Shown piece by piece: positions 11,672 through 23,703 of a stretch of 64,000 bases of DNA; within the stretch, counting starts at the first letter, position 1, and every line of letters starts with the position of its first letter. Source of the stretch: Capra hircus (taxonomy: Eukaryota; Chordata; Mammalia; Artiodactyla; Bovidae); assembly GCF_001704415.2 (NCBI RefSeq), contig NC_030821.1, positions 41,275,210 through 41,339,209 of the forward strand, given 5' to 3'. The position numbers and the translations under genes were made by a program. The notes below the pieces were generated by a model. The model saw only the letters and a list, made by a program, of their open reading frames with translations, had not been told where the DNA came from and made no database searches.

Positions 11672-12309
11672 GTTGCACAACAGATTTCCACAAACTTAGA
11701 AGCTTAGAAGCAAACAAATTTATTAGCTCACAGTTTCCATTGATCAGGAGTCTGGATATGAATTAGCTAGATTAGCAAGTCTAGAATCAGGTGTCAGCTT
11801 AGGATTCAATCTCATTTGAGTCTTGGGGCTTTTGTACAGGGCCACTCAGGTTTTGGGATTTCCCAGTGGCTCAGCAGTAAAGAATCTGCCTGCAGTGCCA
11901 GAGACACAGGTCTTATCCCTAGGTTGGGAAGATTCCCCTGAAAGAGGGCATGGCAATCCACTTTAATAATCTTGCCTGTAGAATCCTATGGACAGAGAAG
12001 CCTGGCAGGTTACAGTCCATTGGGTCACAAAGAGTTGGACATGAATGTAGAGACTGAGCAGAATTCAGGTTTTGACAGAATCTATTCACTTATAGCTACA
12101 GTCTTCAGTTGCCAACTATCTTGCTGCCAGTATGCTAGGAGTTTCTCACCCCATGGAAGTTAGACTCAGGTCCAAGACATACAAGTCTCTCACAGAGTCA
12201 CAGAATGTTTCTTCAAAGCCTGCAGGAGAGTCTCTGTCTTTTAAAAGAGCCAGTTCAACTGTTAAAGACCTACCAATTAGGTCAGATCATCCTAGGTTAG
12301 TCTCCCTTT
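11672..12309 (-). mobile_element. MLT1-like LTR, antisense, split by a SINE
   Basis: It begins with the complement of the MLT1 3' end ('acaacagatttccacaaacttagaagctta...aaatttattagctcacagtttcc'). After the nested Bov-tA at 11856-12064 it resumes ('tctattcacttatagc...aggtcagatcatcctaggttag'). It is a non-coding, strongly diverged relic of a retrovirus-like element and may extend past the BovB tail to about 12,430. Confidence 0.6.
11856..12064 (+). mobile_element. Bov-tA SINE nested in MLT1-like LTR, with TSD
   Basis: Sense Bov-tA (gggatttcccagtggctcag ... catgaatgtagagactgag). An exact 10-bp TSD tcaggttttg lies at 11846-11855 and 12065-12074. The SINE interrupts the older LTR, which gives their relative age. 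Confidence 0.9.
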
Positions 12310-12310
12310 T

Positions 12311-12390
12311 GCTGCTATTCATTTGTTAAGTCTTGTCTGACTCTTCGTGACCCCATGGACTGCAACATGCTATGCTTCTCTGTCCCTCCC
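12311..12390 (-). mobile_element. BovB 3' tail fragment
   Basis: About 80 bp of antisense BovB-type 3' end (cttgtctgactcttcgtga, ccatggactgcaacatgc, tctgtccctccc). A Bov-tA origin is less likely because the middle matches the BovB form better. Confidence 0.65.
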
Positions 12391-12437
12391 TTTTAATTAA
12401 CTCAAAATCAATTTATTAGGAAACTTACTCATATATA

Positions 12438-12595
12438 TTTCCCTTGTGGCTCAATCGGTAAAGACTCTGCCTGCAGCGTAGACCTGGGTTTGATCCCTGG
12501 TTGGGAAGATCCTCTGGAGAAAGAAATGGCAGCCTACTCCAGTGTGCTTGCCTGTCCATGGAGTTGCAAGAGTCAGATGCTACTTAGCAACTAAC
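12438..12595 (+). mobile_element. Bov-tA SINE with internal deletion
   Basis: Head and B-box region are clear (ttcccttgtggctcaatcgg, gacctgggtttgatccctgg). The segment normally following 'cttgcctg' (gagaatcccatggacagagg...) is missing, and the sequence jumps to 'tccatggagttgcaagagtcag'. Confidence 0.85.
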
Positions 12596-13610
12596 CCACT
12601 ACCACCACTAGTTGTATCTCCAAATTTCCCTTACTTTTACTCTATATTATTGATTAAAAGTATGATAGAGAAGTGCACTCAAGAGAAGTTTTGCAAGGGT
12701 ATGATTATTGGGTGCCTTTTTAGAATTTTATATATACCATATATACACCATTTATATAGAGATAACTACAATTTAACAACAAAAAAAAGTAAAATATAAG
12801 AAAATAAGATTTTGGTAGCAAAAAGTTGTTATTTTGAAGCAAATAAAAGGTATGACCAAACATTTTGCTAGGAATTTAAAAAATCAAAATATTGCACATA
12901 TTTCTATGTATAAAGTCTGTATATAAAGGGGTAAGAGATGAAACAGGAGCTATCAAACTTCAGAAACAAAAGTAGGGAAAAAAGCACCCTTCTATAGATA
13001 GAAACACAAAAAAGAAAGGTTCATGGGAAAATAGACACTAAAAAGCTTGATAAAGAAACATAGCAGATAAAACAAAAATGATGGCAAAACAATAAAAATA
13101 TTAAAATAAACTATACAAGAGAAAATGATTACAAAAGCAGACAGATAATAAAGAGCCAAGGTTTAAGTCATAGAATACTACCCTCTTAGAAAAATAAAAA
13201 CGTAAATAAAGAAAAAGAATAGCTACTTTAAAATATAATTATTTTATTTTTTAAAACTGAATATTCATGTTGAAATTAGACATGCATCTATAAAACAGAT
13301 TGAGGAAACTTTGTATAGAAACACATGATCAAACTTGAAAGACATAATTTTAAGTGTAAAAAATAAGGGACAGAATTTTATATATTATACTCCTATCTTT
13401 TGTGAAAGAAGTTCAAGTTGATATATTTTCAGAAGCTAGTATTGTTTTCTACTAAAAGCTTAAAAGCTAACAATGTTTGTCTTTGTGGTAGAGTAAGATT
13501 AGGAAAGGATTTCAGGATTTTTAATACAAACCTTTTAAATATATACTTTTTAAATCTATTTTTATTTTTAAACCATATGACTGCAAACATTACTGCTATA
13601 TCTGATTCTG
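12596..13610. other. A-rich stretch, nothing recognised
   Basis: A-rich on the plus strand with many short oligo(A) blocks. No family was assigned and no coding frame stands out. It ends in a (tctgat)n run at about 13,601-13,625, inside the duplicated flank of the BovB nest. Confidence 0.55.
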
Positions 13611-13647
13611 ATTCTGATTCTGATGCTCATTCAATCTCTTCACACTG
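13611..13647. repeat. Left copy of a 37-bp flanking duplication
   Basis: Matches 15784-15820 at 33 of 37 positions by eye. The pair brackets the BovB nest, so it reads as an unusually long TSD of the outer BovB, though a pre-existing repeat is possible. Confidence 0.75.
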
Positions 13648-13651
13648 TTTT

Positions 13652-14387
13652 CAGTTCAGTTCAGTTCAGTTGCTCAGTCATGTCTGACTCTTTGTGACCC
13701 CATGGACTGCAGCATGTCAGGCTTCCCTATCCATCACCAACTCCTGGATCTTTCTCAAATTCATGTCCATTGAGTTGGTGATGCCATCCAACAACCTCAT
13801 CCTCTGTCATCCCCTTTTCCTCCCACCTTCAATCTTTCCTAGCATTAGGGTATTTTTCTAATAAGTCAGTTCTTCACATCAGGTGGCCAAAGTATTGGAG
13901 TGTCAGCTTTAGCATCAGTCCTTCCAATGAATATTTAGGACTGATTTCCTTTAGGATGGACTGGGTGGATCTCCTTACAGTCCAAGAGACTCTCAAGAGT
14001 CTTCTCCAACACCACAGTTTAAAAGCATCTATTCTTTGGCATTCAACTTTCTTTATAGTCCAAATCTCACATCTATACATGACTACTAGAAAAACCATAG
14101 CTTTGCCTAGATGGACCTTTGTTGGTAAAGTAATGCCTCTGCTTTTTAATATGCTGTCTAGGTTTGTCATAACTTTTCTTCCAAGGAGCAAGCACCTTTT
14201 ACCCTCATGGCTGCAGTTACTATCTGCAGTGATTTGGGAGCCCCCCAAAATAACAGTCTCTCACTGTTTCCATTGTTTCCCCATCTATTTGCCATGAATT
14301 CGTGGGATCAGATGCCATGATCTTAGTTTTCTGAATGTTGAGTTTTAAGCAACTTTTTCACTCTCCACTTTCTTCACTTTCTGCCAT
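13652..14387 (-). mobile_element. Outer BovB of the nest, 3' segment
   Basis: Antisense BovB from its 3' end (cagttcagttcagttgctcag) through the C-terminal ORF, up to 'cactttctgccat' where an inner BovB interrupts it. Continuations lie at 14857-15148 and 15741-15783. The minus strand holds an open frame from 14248 to 13874 with the BovB C-terminal pattern, broken elsewhere. Confidence 0.92.
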
Positions 14388-14844
14388 CAGTTCAGTTCAG
14401 TTCAGTCACTCAGTCATGCCCAACTCTTTGCAACCCCATGAATTGTAGCATGCCAGGCCTCCCTGTCCCTCACCAACTCCCAGAGTTCACTCAGACCCAC
14501 GTCCATCGAGTCAGTGATGCCATCCAGTCGTCTCATCCTCTGTCATCCCCTTCTCCTTCTGTCCCCAACCCCTCCCAGCATGAGTCTTTTCCAATGAGTC
14601 AAGTCTTCGCATGAAGTGGCCAAAGTACTATAGTTTCAGCTTTAGCATCATTCCCTCCAAGGAAATCCAAGGGCTGATTTCCTTCAGAATGGACTGGTTG
14701 GATCTCCTTGCAGTCCAAGGGACTCTCACGAGTCTTCTCCAACACCACAGTTCAAAAGCATCAATTCTTCAGCACTCAGTTTTCTTCACAGTCCAACTTT
14801 CACATCCATACATGTCCACAGGAAAAACCATAGCCTTGACTTAG
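14388..14844 (-). mobile_element. Inner BovB 1, 5'-truncated, with exact TSD
   Basis: Antisense BovB 3' portion of about 457 bp inserted in the outer BovB. An exact 12-bp TSD actttctgccat lies at 14376-14387 and 14845-14856. The outer element resumes immediately after it (aaggtgatgttatctgcat). It diverges less from the BovB pattern than its host does. Confidence 0.95.
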
Positions 14845-14856
14845 ACTTTCTGCCAT

Positions 14857-15148
14857 AAGGTGATGTTATCTGCATATCTGAGGTTATTGATATTTCTCCC
14901 AGCAATCTTGATACCAGTTTGTGCCTCATCCAGCACAGCATTTCACATGATGTACTCTATGTATAATTTAAATAAGCAGGGTGACAATATACAGCCTTGA
15001 TGTACTCCTTTTCCTATTTGGAACCAGTCTGTTGTTCCGTGTCTAATTCTAACCGTTGCCCCTGACATGCATACAGATTTCTCAAGAGGCAGGTCAGGTG
15101 GCCTGGTATTCTCATCTCTTTAAGAATTTTCCAGTTTGTTGTGATTCA
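14857..15148 (-). mobile_element. Outer BovB of the nest, middle (RT) segment
   Basis: Continues the element of 13652-14387: RT palm region (gttatctgcatatctgagg, the complement of the Y-A-D box area), then 'gcagggtgacaatatacagcc' and 'tttggaaccagtctg'. It is cut at 'gttgtgattcat' by a plus-strand BovB. Confidence 0.9.
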
Positions 15149-15740
15149 TATTTTTTTGAGCTCCAAAATCACTGCAGATGGTGACTGCAGCTATTAAATT
15201 AAAAGACACTTACTCCTTGGAAGGAGTTATGACCAACATAGATAGCATATTCAAAAGCAGAGACATTACTTTGCCAACAAAGGTCCGTCTAGTCAAGCTA
15301 TGGTTTTTCCAGTGGTCATGTATGGATGTGAAAGTTGGACTCTGAAGAAAGATGAGCACCAAAGAATTGATGCTTTTGAACTGTGGTGTTGTAGAAGACT
15401 CTTGGAGTCCCTTGGACTGCAAGGAGATCCAACCAGTCCATTCTAAAGGAGATAAGTCCTGGGTGTTCTTTGGAAGGACTGATGCTAAAGCTGAAACTCC
15501 AATCCTTTGGCCACTTTATGTGAAGAGTTGACTCATTGGAAAAGATTTTGATGCTGGGAGGGATTGGGTGCAGGAGGAGAAGGGGACGACAGAAGATGAG
15601 ATGGCTGGGCGGCATCACCGACTTGATGGACATGAGTTTGGTTGAACCCCAGGAGTTGGTGATGGACAGGGAGCCTGGCATGCTGCAGTTCATGGGGTTG
15701 CAAAGAGTCGGACACGACTGAACGACTGAACTGAACTGAA
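15149..15740 (+). mobile_element. Inner BovB 2, opposite strand
   Basis: Plus-strand BovB 3' portion, from 'gagctccaaaatcactgcagatgg' to the end 'cggacacgactgaacgactg...aactgaa'. The outer BovB picks up directly after it with 'cacagtcaaagattttgttg', which fixes it as an insertion. No clear TSD is visible because the right junction is short. Confidence 0.92.
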
Positions 15741-15783
15741 CACAGTCAAAGATTTTGTTGTAGCCAATAAAGCAAAGTAGATC
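15741..15783 (-). mobile_element. Outer BovB of the nest, 5'-truncation end
   Basis: A short remnant of the outer element (cacagtcaaagattttg, aataaagcaaagtagat) that ends at the right copy of the 37-bp duplication. Confidence 0.85.
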
Positions 15784-15820
15784 ATTCTGATTCTGATGCT
15801 TGTCCAATCTCTTCAAACTG
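15784..15820. repeat. Right copy of the 37-bp flanking duplication
   Basis: Partner of 13611-13647. Four mismatches are spread over 37 positions. Confidence 0.75.
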
Positions 15821-16199
15821 TATATTTTTGTCTTTTATTATGCCTTATAGTTTTTCTTAAAAATGGACATGATGTAATATATAAAAAGAACTGTGGTAGA
15901 CGGGCCTTTAATACGTGATAGGGTGTGGTGGCAGGAGAAGCATCTTACTGCCTGATGATAAGTTCTTAGTCTTATACTGATCTTTTTTTGGATTGTGAAG
16001 TTCATCAGTTCTTCTCAATTCCCCCTTACCCTCCCTTCCGTGGACAGAATAACTTGAAATGGGTATATTCTCTGGGGTCCGGTCGGCTCTAATGAGACCC
16101 CAGCAGGTTAGGTTCTGCTGAAATAGTTTCTCCTGAAGGCAGACTTGTTTTCTAAAACAGAGTGTTGTACATTTCACACTGGTTTCTTTCTCCTTCCCC
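15821..16199. other. Unassigned stretch
   Basis: Moderately GC-rich in places (15,900-16,170). A minus-strand open frame of 89 codons (16177 to 15908) has no recognised similarity. It may belong to the same old L1 as the next block. Confidence 0.4.
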
Positions 16200-16650
16200 T
16201 ATCCATCTGGGGAAGGAGAAAGGAGAAATCTTTCTCCAGTATTCAGTTGAGTTCCTGAACAGAAAACTCACAAAAATACCAGTACTTACTCCATCCCTCA
16301 CCACAACCTTCCTGCCCAGTGACTGGACTGTCTAGAGTGTTTTGACTTATAGACCTTTCCCCCTGAGCTTCCAGCAATTTATCAATCACAATTCAGTTTT
16401 TCTCATCCAGGCAGGGCTTTGTTTCCACATAAATTCCTGCTTGTGAGTTACTTCTTTAGTAAGTTGTGATTCTCTGTATCTGCTTGTCTTTGCAATTTGG
16501 GGGCAGTGTTTTGCCATGAGACCTCACTTCTCTGAAGAATGTAAGAAGAGTTTTTGATTTTTCAATATGTTTAGCTTTTATTTGTGGTTAGGAGGGAGCA
16601 GCAACTTCTAAGCTCCTTAAATGCTGGTCTGTAAACTGCAAGTCCATCCC
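16200..16650 (-). mobile_element. Possible old mammalian L1 (L1M-type) untranslated region
   Basis: The stretch 'tttcaatatgtttagctttta...gttaggagggagcagcaacttctaagctcctta' resembles antisense untranslated sequence of old L1M elements. The match is from memory of the pattern and divergence is high. Confidence 0.38.
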
Positions 16651-17884
16651 AATCTTTTTCAATTATTTGTTCTTTTATATTTATTTTCCTACACAAAAAT
16701 AAAAGGATATATACATATTTCTTGAATATATGCACAAAATAAATACAAGAGTATACTTTAAGGGCAATGTTTCCTCTGTTTGTCTCCCTTATTGCCTATT
16801 AAATGTCAAAACTAATGGCATCTTAAAATATTCCTTTTTAAAGGTGTTCTCTCAAGGTTTTAGAAATTCATGGTGATCAATTTTTTTTCATTATTGTTAG
16901 TCGGGATGTTGAAACATGCAATGTAACATGAAAATATATTCATATTTTATAATATTGCTATAGTCTTTAAGCTTTAAAATATGAAATATTGAAACTTATT
17001 TTTCATGTGATTCCATTGATTAAAAAGCAAAATTTGTGATGTACCTATACTTGCATGTATTGCTTAATTATGTATATTCCTAACAGGAAAGTATGTCCTT
17101 AATGATTGGTTTTGTAAGAGAATCAGATCAGCCACTTAAAATATTATGTGTCTAATGAGAAGAAATTTCCCCAGATTAATACTGACTCTATATTTCAAAC
17201 TTTGTTCTTTATTTTTGCACAGTTGCTAAACATGCTTTCAGTAACAGAGCCCAAAGGACACATTCATACTGACATGTAGCATCTATCCTTGCATATTTGG
17301 GCCATGACATCAAATAGATTAGTGCAGTGGGTAGGGGGATTTTCCTATACTGGGATAATTATTGTTAACTGATTAGCAGAAGTGACTAAAAACTGCATAA
17401 ACGTGCCCTATTAAACCAAAATAAAATGTTGTCCCTAATAAAATCAACTAGGTCTCAAAAACATGACTATGCTTCCCCTTGACTATCAAAATTCACTTAA
17501 AGGAAGAAAGGTATAATTTAGAAGAATTTGCATGTAAGAGGACCTTCAGCCTAAGCTTCATTAGCTTGGCTGTGAATTAGCTTCTTAGATAGAAACACTA
17601 TAATACTCCCAAAAGTGGTTAGACTCATAAGGAAAGCTTCAGTGAAGACTTACTTCCAGGAATTTGATTCTTTTTGCTGTCAAGCACAGCAAACATTAGC
17701 AAACTCTGGGACAAAGAGGCCCCAAATTAGGAAAGTAAAGATTTGTCTTTCTTAGGAGATCAAGAGAGAGGGTTCTGGGAAGCAGAGATAAAATAGGTAT
17801 ATTTTCTTACTTTAAAAAAATTTCTTGTAGAGTGAGAATGAAAGAAATAAATATATTAATAATTTTGTTCAAGTTATCATAAAC
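16651..17884. other. AT-rich stretch, nothing recognised
   Basis: No repeat family, RNA gene or coding region was identified. Confidence 0.5.
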
Positions 17885-18035
17885 ATTTTACAGATTAAGA
17901 GGATAGTCTGAAGTTCAAAGACATTGAACTCATGTATGTAAGACTGCAAAGTTACTCTGTTTCAGAACATAAACTAGAACTCAGTCTGTTGTCATGAGCC
18001 CCTGAGCTTTTGTTCACTACACCTCACTGTCTTTT
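17885..18035 (-). mobile_element. MIR SINE, decayed
   Basis: Motif order of antisense MIR: 'acattttacagattaagagg', 'gttcaaagacattgaactc', 'aactagaactcagtctg', 'tgttcactacacctcactgtc'. Confidence 0.68.
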
Positions 18036-18531
18036 CATCACTTTAAAAGCCACTTCTTCCCACAAATGGCTTCCTATATCTGTCCCATGGATGTGTGTCC
18101 AAGGGGATATAATGTAAAGAAAGTTCTGAAACTTGAAAATATATCTGCTCCTTATTTCTGTTCCAAAAGGTATACCATTATTTATATTGAACTTAACCAT
18201 ATAAAATTGCAGCACTAATAGTCAAAAATTGGTCAGGAATAGTCATTTTCACATAATTCAGTCATATAGAGATTTTTTATTTCTGTGGCATAGTCAAACT
18301 TTTTCTATGTACTTGGGCTTCTTGCCTTTTACCATTTCCATCAGTTTAGCACATTGTATTTATATGCCAAAACAGATTAAATATAGGCAGTTTCATATTG
18401 TTCAATCTAACATTTCAGAGCTTTAGAATGGTATAGCACATTCTCTTTTGTTGTAAATTTAGCACTTTAGAATTTGAAGATTCATGATTGATGCATGAAG
18501 TAAACTGTAAGATTTTTCAAAGATCCTAAAA
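18036..18531. other. AT-rich stretch, nothing recognised
   Basis: No repeat or gene was identified. Confidence 0.5.
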
Positions 18532-18671
18532 GGCTTGATGGCATTACCGACTCAATGCAGATGAGTTTGGGAGAACTCTGGGAGTTGGTGATGGACAGGA
18601 AGGACTGGCGTACTGCGATTCATGGATTCGCAAAGCGTCGGACATGGACTGAGGGACTGAACTGAACTGAA
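18532..18671 (+). mobile_element. BovB LINE, 3' end (140 bp)
   Basis: Reads 'gatggcattaccgactcaatg', 'gggagttggtgatggacagg', 'gactgagggactgaactg', the terminal BovB sequence. No TSD is apparent. Confidence 0.9.
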
Positions 18672-19210
18672 ATAATTTTGAAATTATTAGATGAGTACCA
18701 GTTTATTCAAGTGGTAAAAAATTAAACTATCTGATTTCTCTTCTTTGGAAGTATTTCACTTGGAGGGGTAGTAATAATTTATTTGCTTTTAAAAACTTTC
18801 TATCTAGCCTATATTTTGATGTTAGTATATTCAAATTTGGAAGAGTATTCATTGCAGTATGTTATATCTATCTAATAAAACTAAAATATAGTTTTGATAC
18901 ATTATGATATCCATTTGCCAAACTAAGGAACATAACATGGTTTGCTTTCTTTTGTAGGTATAGAAAGCTATTTTTCTTTAAATAGCCAACATACCATATA
19001 TACATATAAGCACGTATGCCACTGAATTTGATCTACAAAGATGACGGTTTCATGTATAAATTGTTCAATCTAGCGTGTATTTTTGCTTAACAATTTTAAT
19101 TATATATTTATTTTAGAAGATTATATATACACATATATTATAAAACACTATCTTTAATTTTATAAAGTAATGGGGAAATGTATGACCTTTTCTAAAATTT
19201 AGTGTACAGT
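18672..19210. other. AT-rich stretch, nothing recognised
   Basis: Dense TA-rich runs around 19,000-19,150. No repeat family was assigned. Confidence 0.5.
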
Positions 19211-19219
19211 CACCAAGAT

Positions 19220-19500
19220 TATGGAGAAGGCAGTGGCACCCCACTCCAGTACTCTTGCCTGGAAAATCCCATGGACGGAGGAGCCTGGTAGGCTGCAATC
19301 CATGGGGTCACTAAGAGTTAGACACGACTGAACAACTTCCCTATCACTTTTCACTTTAATGCATTACAGAAGGAAATGGCAACCCACTCCAGTGTCCTTG
19401 CCTGGAGAATCCTGGAGACGGAGGAGCCTGGTGGACTGCCGTCTATGGGGTCGCAGAGTCAGACACGACTGAAACGACTCAGCAGCAGCAGCAGCAGCAG
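19220..19500 (+). mobile_element. Bov-A2 dimeric SINE with TSD and CAG tail
   Basis: Two BovA monomers (ggagaaggcagtggcacccc ... and agaaggaaatggcaaccc ...) are joined by the 'cacttttcactttaatgcatt' linker. The 3' tail is (cag)n at about 19,482-19,500. An exact 9-bp TSD caccaagat lies at 19211-19219 and 19501-19509. Bov-A2 is a ruminant-specific family. Confidence 0.95.
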
Positions 19501-19509
19501 CACCAAGAT

Positions 19510-22500
19510 AAAATGGTCTAGGTTTATCTACATTGTCATTTTATTGGTATCTTTGCTATCACTACCACAAAGGATGAACAATAAAGTGTTAAAGTGCTCA
19601 CAAATAGTTTGCTGCACTCATGTATATTTATAATAATTTACATCTTAAATGTTCTTTCTCACACAACTATAAAGCATTAAATTAAAAAATAAGATTTTAA
19701 TTGTCACGTTTTGACTAATATCACATATGTTCAATTTGTAATAAATAATTAATTATTAGCTAGTTCATAAAAGAGACAAATCTTCTTCATAAAAATTTGC
19801 TCAGAAAATGCATGGGTTGTTCCTTCCAGGGACCACTCAAATATTTACAGAAAAATATGATAATTCAAGTATGCCTCTTTGTTTTAAAACACGTGTGCTA
19901 CACATTATCACAAAGAAGAAAATTGCCTACAATCACATCATCAAAGAACACAGTATCTATGTATCTATCTATTCCTTGCCTTTTTACTGAAGGAATTCCT
20001 TCTGCCACTTATGCTCCTAAGCGCCAACTATATTCACCATCCAGAGTCTTGCATGGTCAGACATTTTGGACCCATCAGGAATGGCCTATTACCTTACCAA
20101 TTCAGATTCTTTAGAACATGACAGATTATTTGTTGATCACTTTAAATTTTGTTGGAAAAAGTGGGATAGTTTCATTTTTAACAATATTGTATTCCTCTCT
20201 GCTGCATCTGTTTCTACCCACTTTAAAAAATGATAAGAAGGAAGCAGTTATTTCTGCACTCTGTATCTTTAAAAATCCTCACCCATCAGTGTGAAAAGTA
20301 TCCCTATTCCATAATGCTTCAACCTTCCATTGTGGCCAGCTGTGGTTATACTCTAAGCTTTCTGTTTCATGACTACTGTTGTACACACCATCTTCAAGGT
20401 ACATAATGTGTGCTTTTTTTTTTTTTTTTTTTTTTAGTTTTCACAATTTGAATGTTTTTGTAGAAGTTTTGCCTTGACAAGAAAATCCCGCACATTGTTT
20501 AAAATGTTTGTTCTCCACCTCTGATTGTTTTCATTTTGCTATAATTATAAAAAATGTGTAATCCAATCACCCTACAGAAGCATTCTGAAGACCTTTAAAA
20601 ATTATATGTGCTATGTTAGGGAAAGGTGGAGAATATCCACAATGGAAGAAACAAGTTCTTAGAATGTGTTGTGTAGATATTCCAGAGTTAAAGAAAAGAA
20701 AGATGATTTCATATTTTTTCCTTTCTGTTTAAAACTATTTTCCACTGGGCTCAAAATGGGGCATAATATCTTTATGAAACATTCTGAAACTGTGACCTTT
20801 AAGTCAAAGTGTATGCAAAGAAATAATTTTCCACTGTAAAATTTCACTTTATACAGTAAGTGGCATACAAATATCTGCATATTTATAGTATTAAGGTAAG
20901 TAGGTAATTTGCAAAATGCATTTGAAGATACTCAAGCTAAGAGTCAGACACCCTCTAGCAGCTCATCTGATCCTCCTAATCAAACTCCCAGCTTCAAAGG
21001 GCTAATGCAACATTACCACGTACTCCATAGGAGCAGCAGTTCCAGGCATCAAGGTGATATAATGATCACAGACACAAGAGAAAGATTTCAATTAAGGGTA
21101 GCGTAGCAGCATGTTACTAAAGGCACACAGCATCATGCTAATTAAAGTGCAATAAGCCAACAAAGGCCATCAAACATTATCCTACCAGAGGCAATACAGA
21201 AAACTGATGAACCAAAGCAGTTGTTTTGTTTTTAAAATCAAAATGCCAATATGCTACTGGGTGGTAAAATATAAGTGAATTTGGGTCTCTCAGAAATTAA
21301 AAATATCAAATATTGAAATTTTAAATCAATTCTTTAATCAAGTAATTCAAGGTGGAAGTGTGAAGCCCTGAATGTGCTCCTAAACTGTAGTAGGTAAATA
21401 TAAATAAAGTCACTGCATTAAAATTACTGCTTGATATTACTGAACAACTATCTTTAGTGAACATCTGATGCAAGAAAAGCAGTGAGTTAATTAAATGATA
21501 TATTCTTATTCTGATCAGTGAAATATTCTCCTTGACATTAAAATATGCTTATGCCTTACAATTTACTTTGTGTATAAAACAACATCTCTGCGGGAAATGT
21601 GGGATTATATCAATGGTTATTAGACTGAAAGCAATAGACAACTCAAACAAGTAAGCCTAATAGTACACTGTGGTAGAAGTCAGTTAAATAAGTTGATTTA
21701 ATGCTTAAGAGTATACTTTTTTCTAGAACTGAACTTGAAAACATTTTTTTTTCCACAGAAGCTATAATCACTGAATAGACATAAACAAGTGAAGGAAATT
21801 ATGATATAGATACAATAATCAAAATCATTTTAACTTTGCAGCGATGTAATCTGGATTTGCAGTCTGTAGTCTTAGGGAATCATGCACAACTATGCATGTA
21901 GGACAGGCCCAAAACATTTTGAAAAGATATAAAGAGTATAATTAAAGATATCATGATGGGTGCTCAAAGGAATTCTTTGAAAGATCTCAAATAAACAGGA
22001 TATTAATGAGAATGCTGTAATAAGGCTGTGGCCTGGGCTATGATTCTCAGTTGTATACTGTGAATTACAACATATAATTATAGCATTACAATCCAAGTTA
22101 TGAAATCAGCTAGTATTTATAGCCAATGTCCACACAAGCTATTGTTAATAGCTTGCAAATAAATACTGTAATCACCATGGTATAATAAAACTCCACATTT
22201 TTATCTTTGAAAGCCAATTCATTGAATTCTAGCATTTGAGCTAATCCATCTGCAAATGTTAAAGAAAATTGAGAAAAATTCCATAATATTTTCAATGAAA
22301 ATAAGCAGACACATAAACACATATTGTCTTAATGAAAATCTCTGAGTAATTAATGTACAATAACTGTGTCACTTATTATGCAGTAATTAAGTATAATTGT
22401 TCCCAATTATATCAAATATCAAAAGCTGTACTTTATTTCAGCCAATTTTTGAGAGATACATATTCACAGGTCACAGTGATATCTTAGGTTTACTGACTCT

Positions 22501-23444
22501 TTTGTGGATTCAGAAACACTAGATTTGACAAAGTCTGAAACAACAAAGAGAAGTTGTCTATCTCCAATGTTTTAATCTTAAAGCATGTATTACCTCTAAT
22601 TGGATGACCCTTCTTCACCAGGTAGTAGAAGCAAAGAGTAAATTTGTGTACATTTCAAAACATGGGTTATATATCTATATGTTTTCTTTAAAAAAATAGA
22701 GCTTGAAAGGCAGGATTCAAAGGAACCTGCTATTCTGAACATGTACAAAGGAAGACGTTTCCTTAGCAACAGGAAATAGGTGAAAGCTCTCAGGAGTCAT
22801 CCTTCCACCCATGCTCCTTTTGAGTTTGATAATGTTTCCAAGATCATGTAGGAAAGACAGAGTGAATTTATCATGAACAAACAATGCTACTAGTTACGGA
22901 GCTTTCACAGCATTTATGAGTTGCCAAATGCCTTGCTTGCTCTTGTTGGCCTGACAGGAGTAGTCATTCTAGAGACTAGGCTTCCTTTTTTTTTTTTTTT
23001 TTTTTTTAATCATTATGTATATTCTCAAGAGGTTTAAGACTTTAAAACTATGTTGTGAATTCTTAATAACTCAAAAGACCTTGTCACATATAGAAACAAA
23101 GTCACAGGTTTTGTAGTCATTCCATCCATTTATGAATTCACTTAGAATTGTGTTACATTTTGTCTTTTTTTAATGGAGAAATGGAACCCCCATTGTATAG
23201 GAGATGTTTTTAAACACTTCAGAAAGAAAATTATATTTACCAGTTGATGCTATGAACCTTTCAAAGGTAAGTCTAAAACTGAGGCATATAGAGGTTTAGT
23301 GTCATGTTTTGTTTTTAGTTATGTACTAAGTGATTTTTGGCATAATGAAAATGTGCCAATAATTGAATAAATTGCTTCACTTTTAACATGTTTTTTTTTC
23401 TTAAATCATCAAATCTTTATTTTACTGTATGGAACTATAGAAAT
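19510..23444. other. Long repeat-poor block with TAAT-rich segments
   Basis: Almost 4 kb without a recognised transposon apart from oligo(T) runs at about 20,417-20,436 and 22,987-23,008. Segments 20,900-21,560 and 21,890-22,420 carry many TAATTA/ATTAAT-type cores in otherwise complex sequence (for example aattaatgtacaataactgtg). No coding frame stands out. Confidence 0.5.
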
Positions 23445-23600
23445 GAGAACTTTCCTGGCTAATACTATTTAAATACTTAATTTATCATGCACTATGCTGG
23501 AGTCTGGGAATATAAATATGAATAATGAACAGCCGTGAGCCCAAAAGGCCCTCAATCATTTTTACTGTGTAACTTCAAGAATTTGAAATAACTTAGTAAT
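23445..23600 (-). mobile_element. Probable MIR-like fragment
   Basis: The run 'aatttatcatgcactatgctggagtctgggaatataaatatgaataatgaa...gcccaaaaggccctcaatc' follows the order seen in antisense MIR-type repeats. It is very diverged. Confidence 0.45.
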
Positions 23601-23703
23601 TAGGTTTATTTCTCCTATAATAGTTCATAATTCTATAAATAAATACTCTTGTATCAGATGTATCTGGTAGAATTTGTAATTATTATGCTTAGTAATAATA
23701 AAC

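Noticed and set aside
11322..11699. Overlapping 125- and 119-codon frames
   Set aside because: Both are translations of the two strands of a Bov-tA SINE and its flanks.
13611..13647. Simple (tctgat)n microsatellite as the sole explanation
   Set aside because: The duplication extends about 20 bp beyond the hexamer run into non-repetitive sequence matched at 15800-15820.
15316..15816. 166-codon minus-strand open frame as a gene
   Set aside because: It lies antisense to a plus-strand BovB. Low-constraint antisense frames of this type recur in other BovB copies of the window (for example 62461-62775).
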